A stretch of 9,173 nt of DNA from DATCYZ01 sp036526195 (GTDB lineage Bacteria > Pseudomonadota > Gammaproteobacteria > Burkholderiales > SG8-39): assembly GCA_036526195.1 (NCBI GenBank), contig DATCYZ010000050.1, positions 1 to 9,173 on the forward strand, given 5' to 3'. The position numbers were made by a program, and so were the translations under genes. Of this stretch, positions 6,406-9,173 are shown piece after piece (the stretch's first letter is position 1; each line of letters starts with the position of its first letter). Under the pieces are notes generated by a model. It saw nothing but the letters and a program-made list of their open reading frames with translations, made no database searches and had not been told where the DNA came from.

Positions 6406-6860
6406 GCTTTCGCGTCCTTGGCACCAACCACACCAGCTTTACCGTTTCCAGCCTCGATCGCACCGCGAAGTTCTTCTGCGACTGCCTCGGTTTCCAGGTG
6501 ATCTCGCGCGCGCCGCGCGACCCGGCCGTGGTCTCGAAGGTGACCGGCGTCGAGGGCGCGGAAATGGAGATCGCCTTCCTGCGCGGGCCGGGGTGCACGA
6601 TCGAGTTGATCGAGTACAAGGCGCCGGCCGGGCGCGGGCGCGTGGACGCGCGGCCCTGCGATGCCGGGTTCGCGCACATGGCCTTCGACGTCGACGATGC
6701 CGAGGCGGCGGTGGCGGCCGCGGGGCAGTTCGGCGTCAAGGCGATCTCGCCGCCGGTGGCGATCAATGCCGGGCCGAACAAGGGGCGCAAGGTGGTCTAC
6801 CTGCGCGACGCCGACGGCGTCACGCTGGAATTCATCGAATCGCCCGGCGCGCGCGCCTGA
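6402..6860 (+). CDS. VOC-family (glyoxalase/dioxygenase fold) metalloprotein
   Basis: This 152-residue protein has the two-module vicinal oxygen chelate fold. The four expected metal ligands can be picked out: His10 (TNHTSFTV), Glu68 (CTIELIEY, with Glu71 as alternative), His92 (GFAHMAFDV) and Glu143 (GVTLEFIE). The linker DRTAKFFCDCLGFQV (19-33) is typical of the first module. Families with this fold include glyoxalase I, methylmalonyl-CoA epimerase and extradiol dioxygenases. At this length a lyase, epimerase or isomerase is more likely than a ring-cleaving dioxygenase, which is usually about twice as long. The start ATG overlaps the stop of the long enolase-family gene as ATGA. A clear AAGGAG (6391-6396) lies inside that gene 5 bases before the start. 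Co-translation suggests the two act on the same or successive metabolites. Fold secure, reaction unknown. Confidence 0.88.
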   Translation: MSFRVLGTNHTSFTVSSLDRTAKFFCDCLGFQVISRAPRDPAVVSKVTGVEGAEMEIAFLRGPGCTIELIEYKAPAGRGRVDARPCDAGFAHMAFDVDDAEAAVAAAGQFGVKAISPPVAINAGPNKGRKVVYLRDADGVTLEFIESPGARA

Positions 6861-6868
6861 GCATTCAA

Positions 6869-6881
6869 CCGATCAATTCGG
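6869..6881. repeat. Small inverted repeat overlapping the next ribosome site
   Basis: CCGA (6869-6872) and TCGG (6878-6881) flank a 5-bp AT-rich spacer in the 28-bp gap before the oxidoreductase gene. The right arm shares bases with the CGGAG ribosome site. A weak hairpin could modulate translation, but 4-bp arms are readily found by chance. Confidence 0.15.
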
Positions 6882-6883
6882 AG
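6879..6883 (+). promoter_or_regulatory. Ribosome binding site fixing a GTG start
   Basis: CGGAG ends 5 bases before the GTG at 6889. The frame is open much further upstream through the VOC gene, and the first ATG in frame (6916) would cut away the first Rossmann strand (KRIGIIM). The GTG with this site is therefore the best start. Confidence 0.65.
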
Positions 6884-6888
6884 TTCAC

Positions 6889-8040
6889 GTGAAGACAAAA
6901 CGCATCGGCATCATCATGAACGGTGTCACGGGAAGAATGGGCACCAACCAGCACCTGGTGCGCTCGGTGCTCGAGATCATGAAGCAGGGCGGGGTGGCGC
7001 TGAAGGACGGCACGCGGCTGATGCCGGACCCGATCCTGGTCGGCCGCAATGCCGACAAGGTCGAGCGGCTTGCAAAGGCGCATGGCGTGGCGCGCTGGAC
7101 CACCGACCTCGACAAGGCGCTGAAGAACAAGGACGACGCGCTGTTCTTCGACGCCGCCTCGACGCAGCTGCGCCCCAGCCTGCTCAAGCAGGCGATCGCC
7201 GCCGGCAAGCACGTGTATTGCGAAAAACCCGTGGCGACCAACCTCGCCGAGGCGATGGACCTCTATCGCGCCGCGAAGAAGGCCGGTATCAAGCACGGCG
7301 TGGTGCAGGACAAGCTCTGGCTGCCCGGGATGCTGAAGCTGAAGAGGCTGCGCGATGCCGGCTTTTTCGGGCGCATCCTGTCGGTGCGCGGCGAGTTCGG
7401 CTACTGGGTGTTCGAGGGCGACTGGCAGGCGGCCCAGCGCCCCTCCTGGAACTACCGCGACGAGGACGGCGGCGGCATCATCCTCGACATGCTCTGCCAC
7501 TGGCGCTACGTGCTCGACAACCTGTTCGGCGAGGTGAAGGCGGTCTCCTGCCTGGGCGCCACGCACATCCCGAACCGCTGGGACGAGGACGGCAAAAAGT
7601 ACAAGGCGACGGCGGACGACGCCGCCTACGCCACCTTCCAGCTCGAGGGCGGCACGATCGCGCACTTCAACTCGTCGTGGGTGACGCGGGTGCGCCGCGA
7701 CGACCTGCTCACGCTGCACGTCGACGGCACGCACGGCTCGGCCGTGGCGGGGCTGCGCCGCTGCGTCAGCCAGGCGCGCGTCAACACGCCGAAACCGGTG
7801 TGGAACCCGGACATCGCCCAACCGATCGATTTCTTCGCCAACTGGGAAGAAGTGCCGGACAACGTCGCCTACGACAATGCCTTCAAGGCGCAGTGGGAGC
7901 TGTTCCTGCGCCATGTCGGTGGCGAGGGCGAATTCCGCTGGGGCCTGCTCGAGGGCGCGAAGGGGGTGCAGCTTGCGGAGCTCGGGCTGAAGAGCTGGAA
8001 GCAGCGCAAGTGGCTGGACGTCTCGCCCATCAAGGCGTGA
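6889..8040 (+). CDS. Gfo/Idh/MocA-family NAD(P)-dependent oxidoreductase
   Basis: This protein is 383 residues from the GTG start. An N-terminal Rossmann fold begins RIGIIMNGVTGRMG (5-18), with a glycine-rich loop more like NGVTGRMG than the textbook GxGxxG. It continues to the family signature HVYCEKPVAT (108-117), where Lys113 is the conserved catalytic lysine. The C-terminal alpha/beta domain has GGGIILDMLCHWRYVLD (194-210), where Asp200 and His204 form the usual D-x3-H active-site pair. These enzymes oxidise or reduce a hydroxyl or keto group on sugars, inositols, sugar acids and related compounds using NAD(P). The loop EFGYWVFEGDWQAAQRPSWN (169-188) is rich in tryptophan and may line the substrate pocket. 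The gene lies 28 bp after the VOC gene and 10 bp before the DUF993 gene. Family is secure, substrate unknown. Confidence 0.93.
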   Translation: MKTKRIGIIMNGVTGRMGTNQHLVRSVLEIMKQGGVALKDGTRLMPDPILVGRNADKVERLAKAHGVARWTTDLDKALKNKDDALFFDAASTQLRPSLLKQAIAAGKHVYCEKPVATNLAEAMDLYRAAKKAGIKHGVVQDKLWLPGMLKLKRLRDAGFFGRILSVRGEFGYWVFEGDWQAAQRPSWNYRDEDGGGIILDMLCHWRYVLDNLFGEVKAVSCLGATHIPNRWDEDGKKYKATADDAAYATFQLEGGTIAHFNSSWVTRVRRDDLLTLHVDGTHGSAVAGLRRCVSQARVNTPKPVWNPDIAQPIDFFANWEEVPDNVAYDNAFKAQWELFLRHVGGEGEFRWGLLEGAKGVQLAELGLKSWKQRKWLDVSPIKA

Positions 8041-8050
8041 GGGCGCGACC

Positions 8051-9173
8051 ATGAAGCGCGACACCATCCTGACCCTGCGCCTGCCGACCGAGGCCGGCGG
8101 CCTGGACGATCATGCGGTGCGCGCGCCGCGTGAATTCGCACGTCCAAGAGCGCCGTTCACGCGCCACGCGCTGGCCGCCGCGCACGTCGTGGCCGATCCG
8201 CGTTCCGCGAAGGATCCGTGGCTGGAGGCGGCGATCGACTGGGACGCGACGATCGCCTATCGCCGGCACCTGTGGTCCTGGGGTTTCGGCGTGGCGGAGG
8301 CCATGGACACCGCGCAGCGCGGCATGGGGCTGGACTGGCCCACGTCGCTCGAACTGGTGCGCCGCTCGCTCGACGCCGCGCAGGACGTGCCGGGGGCCTT
8401 TGTCGCCTCGGGCGCCGGCACCGACCACCTCGCGCCGAGCGCGGACCTGAAGCTCGACGAAGTGATCGCGGCCTACGACATGCAGTGTGCCGCCATCGAG
8501 AAGCTCGGCGGCCGGATCATCCTGATGGCGAGCCGCGCGCTCGCCGCCTGCGCGCGCTCACCCGAGGACTATGCGAGGGTCTACGACAAGGTGCTCGGAC
8601 AGGTGAAGGAACCGGTGTTCATCCACTGGCTCGGCGACATGTTCGACCCGGCGCTCGCCGGCTACTGGGGCCACCGCGATCCGCTCGCGGCGATGGAGGT
8701 CTGCCTCGCGATGCTGGGACGCAACGCGAAGAAGGTGGCCGGCATCAAGATTTCGCTGCTGGACAAGGACAAGGAGATCCTGATGCGCCGGCGCCTGCCC
8801 GCGGGCGTGCGCATGTACACGGGGGACGACTTCAACTTCGCGGAACTGATCGAGGGCGATGCCGAGGGGCATTCGGATGCGCTGCTCGGCATCTTCGATT
8901 CGATCGCCCCGGCGGCCTCGGCCGCCCTGTCCGCGCTCGCGGCGAACGACGGCGCGGCGTACCACGAGGTGCTCGCGCCCACGGTGCCGCTGTCGCGCCA
9001 CATCTTTCGCGCGCCGACGCGCTTCTACAAGACCGGCGTGGTGTTCATGGCCTGGCTGAACGGCCACCAGGACCACTTCACGATGGTCGGCGGCCAGCAA
9101 TCGGCGCGCAGCCTGCTGCACTTCGCAGAGCTGTTCCGGCTGGCCGACGAAGCCGGGCTGCTGGCCGATCCCG
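8051..9173 (+). CDS. DUF993 / dihydrodipicolinate-synthase-like protein (3' end cut by window edge)
   Basis: An open frame runs from the ATG at 8051 to the window edge without a stop, giving 374 residues. GAGGG lies about 7 bases upstream of the ATG. From memory it matches the DUF993 family, annotated as dihydrodipicolinate-synthase-like, whose members are only slightly longer than this. Few residues should be missing. The barrel traces through GAFVASGAGTDHL (115-127), GGRIILMASRA (153-163), PVFIHWLGDMFDP (188-200) and GIKISLLD (231-238). Lys233 lies where aldolases of the DapA superfamily carry their Schiff-base lysine. The strand that normally reads YNxP in DapA is IHWLGD here, so the usual catalytic tyrosine is absent from that place and DapA activity is unlikely. 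A pyruvate- or keto-acid-dependent aldolase or dehydratase on a sugar-derived substrate is plausible. It starts 10 bp after the oxidoreductase gene. The two families are, as I recall, often neighbours, sometimes together with a sugar isomerase as here. Confidence 0.82.
   Translation, partial: MKRDTILTLRLPTEAGGLDDHAVRAPREFARPRAPFTRHALAAAHVVADPRSAKDPWLEAAIDWDATIAYRRHLWSWGFGVAEAMDTAQRGMGLDWPTSLELVRRSLDAAQDVPGAFVASGAGTDHLAPSADLKLDEVIAAYDMQCAAIEKLGGRIILMASRALAACARSPEDYARVYDKVLGQVKEPVFIHWLGDMFDPALAGYWGHRDPLAAMEVCLAMLGRNAKKVAGIKISLLDKDKEILMRRRLPAGVRMYTGDDFNFAELIEGDAEGHSDALLGIFDSIAPAASAALSALAANDGAAYHEVLAPTVPLSRHIFRAPTRFYKTGVVFMAWLNGHQDHFTMVGGQQSARSLLHFAELFRLADEAGLLADP

Noticed and set aside
6661..6888. 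N-terminal extension of the oxidoreductase through the VOC gene
   Set aside because: The extension is a Ser/Arg/Pro-rich out-of-frame reading of the VOC gene. The GTG at 6889 with CGGAG upstream begins just before the first Rossmann strand.

Overview
The window is a GC-rich, tightly packed stretch of bacterial DNA in which every supportable gene lies on the + strand. Two tandem Bug/TctC-type periplasmic binding proteins, heavy G/C third-position codon use and mostly clear Shine-Dalgarno sequences point to a betaproteobacterium, most likely in Burkholderiales, where orphan Bug genes are abundant. I see no tRNA, rRNA, insertion sequence, CRISPR array or integration scar. The region looks like a chromosomal catabolic locus rather than a mobile island.

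Layout. Bases 1-196 hold the 3' end of an unidentified gene. A first block follows: an enolase-superfamily (muconate-lactonizing/mandelate-racemase type) enzyme (249-1379), then two tandem Bug solute-binding proteins (1397-2350 and 2362-3333), with gaps of 17 and 11 bp. After 52 bp that contain a perfect palindrome, a TetR-family regulator (3386-4051) is followed 6 bp later by a xylose-isomerase-like TIM-barrel epimerase/isomerase (4058-4906). An 89-bp gap with a GC hairpin and a plausible sigma70 promoter leads into a second block: an unusually long second enolase-superfamily protein (4996-6405), a VOC-fold metalloprotein that overlaps it by 4 bp (6402-6860), a Gfo/Idh/MocA oxidoreductase (6889-8040), and a dihydrodipicolinate-synthase-like DUF993 protein (8051 to the window edge, nearly complete).

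How the genes may work together (inference). The set resembles a small-molecule breakdown pathway for a polyhydroxylated or carboxylated compound. Bug proteins capture a carboxylate in the periplasm. The NAD(P)-dependent oxidoreductase oxidises a hydroxyl. The TIM-barrel epimerase and two enolase-type enzymes isomerise, cycloisomerise or dehydrate through enolate chemistry. The VOC protein does a metal-dependent step, and the DUF993 protein carries out a Schiff-base aldolase or dehydratase step. The TetR protein is the only local regulator. I cannot name the substrate. The most interesting aspects are the association of two very different enolase-superfamily enzymes with the oxidoreductase/epimerase/DUF993 trio, and the non-canonical active sites of several members.
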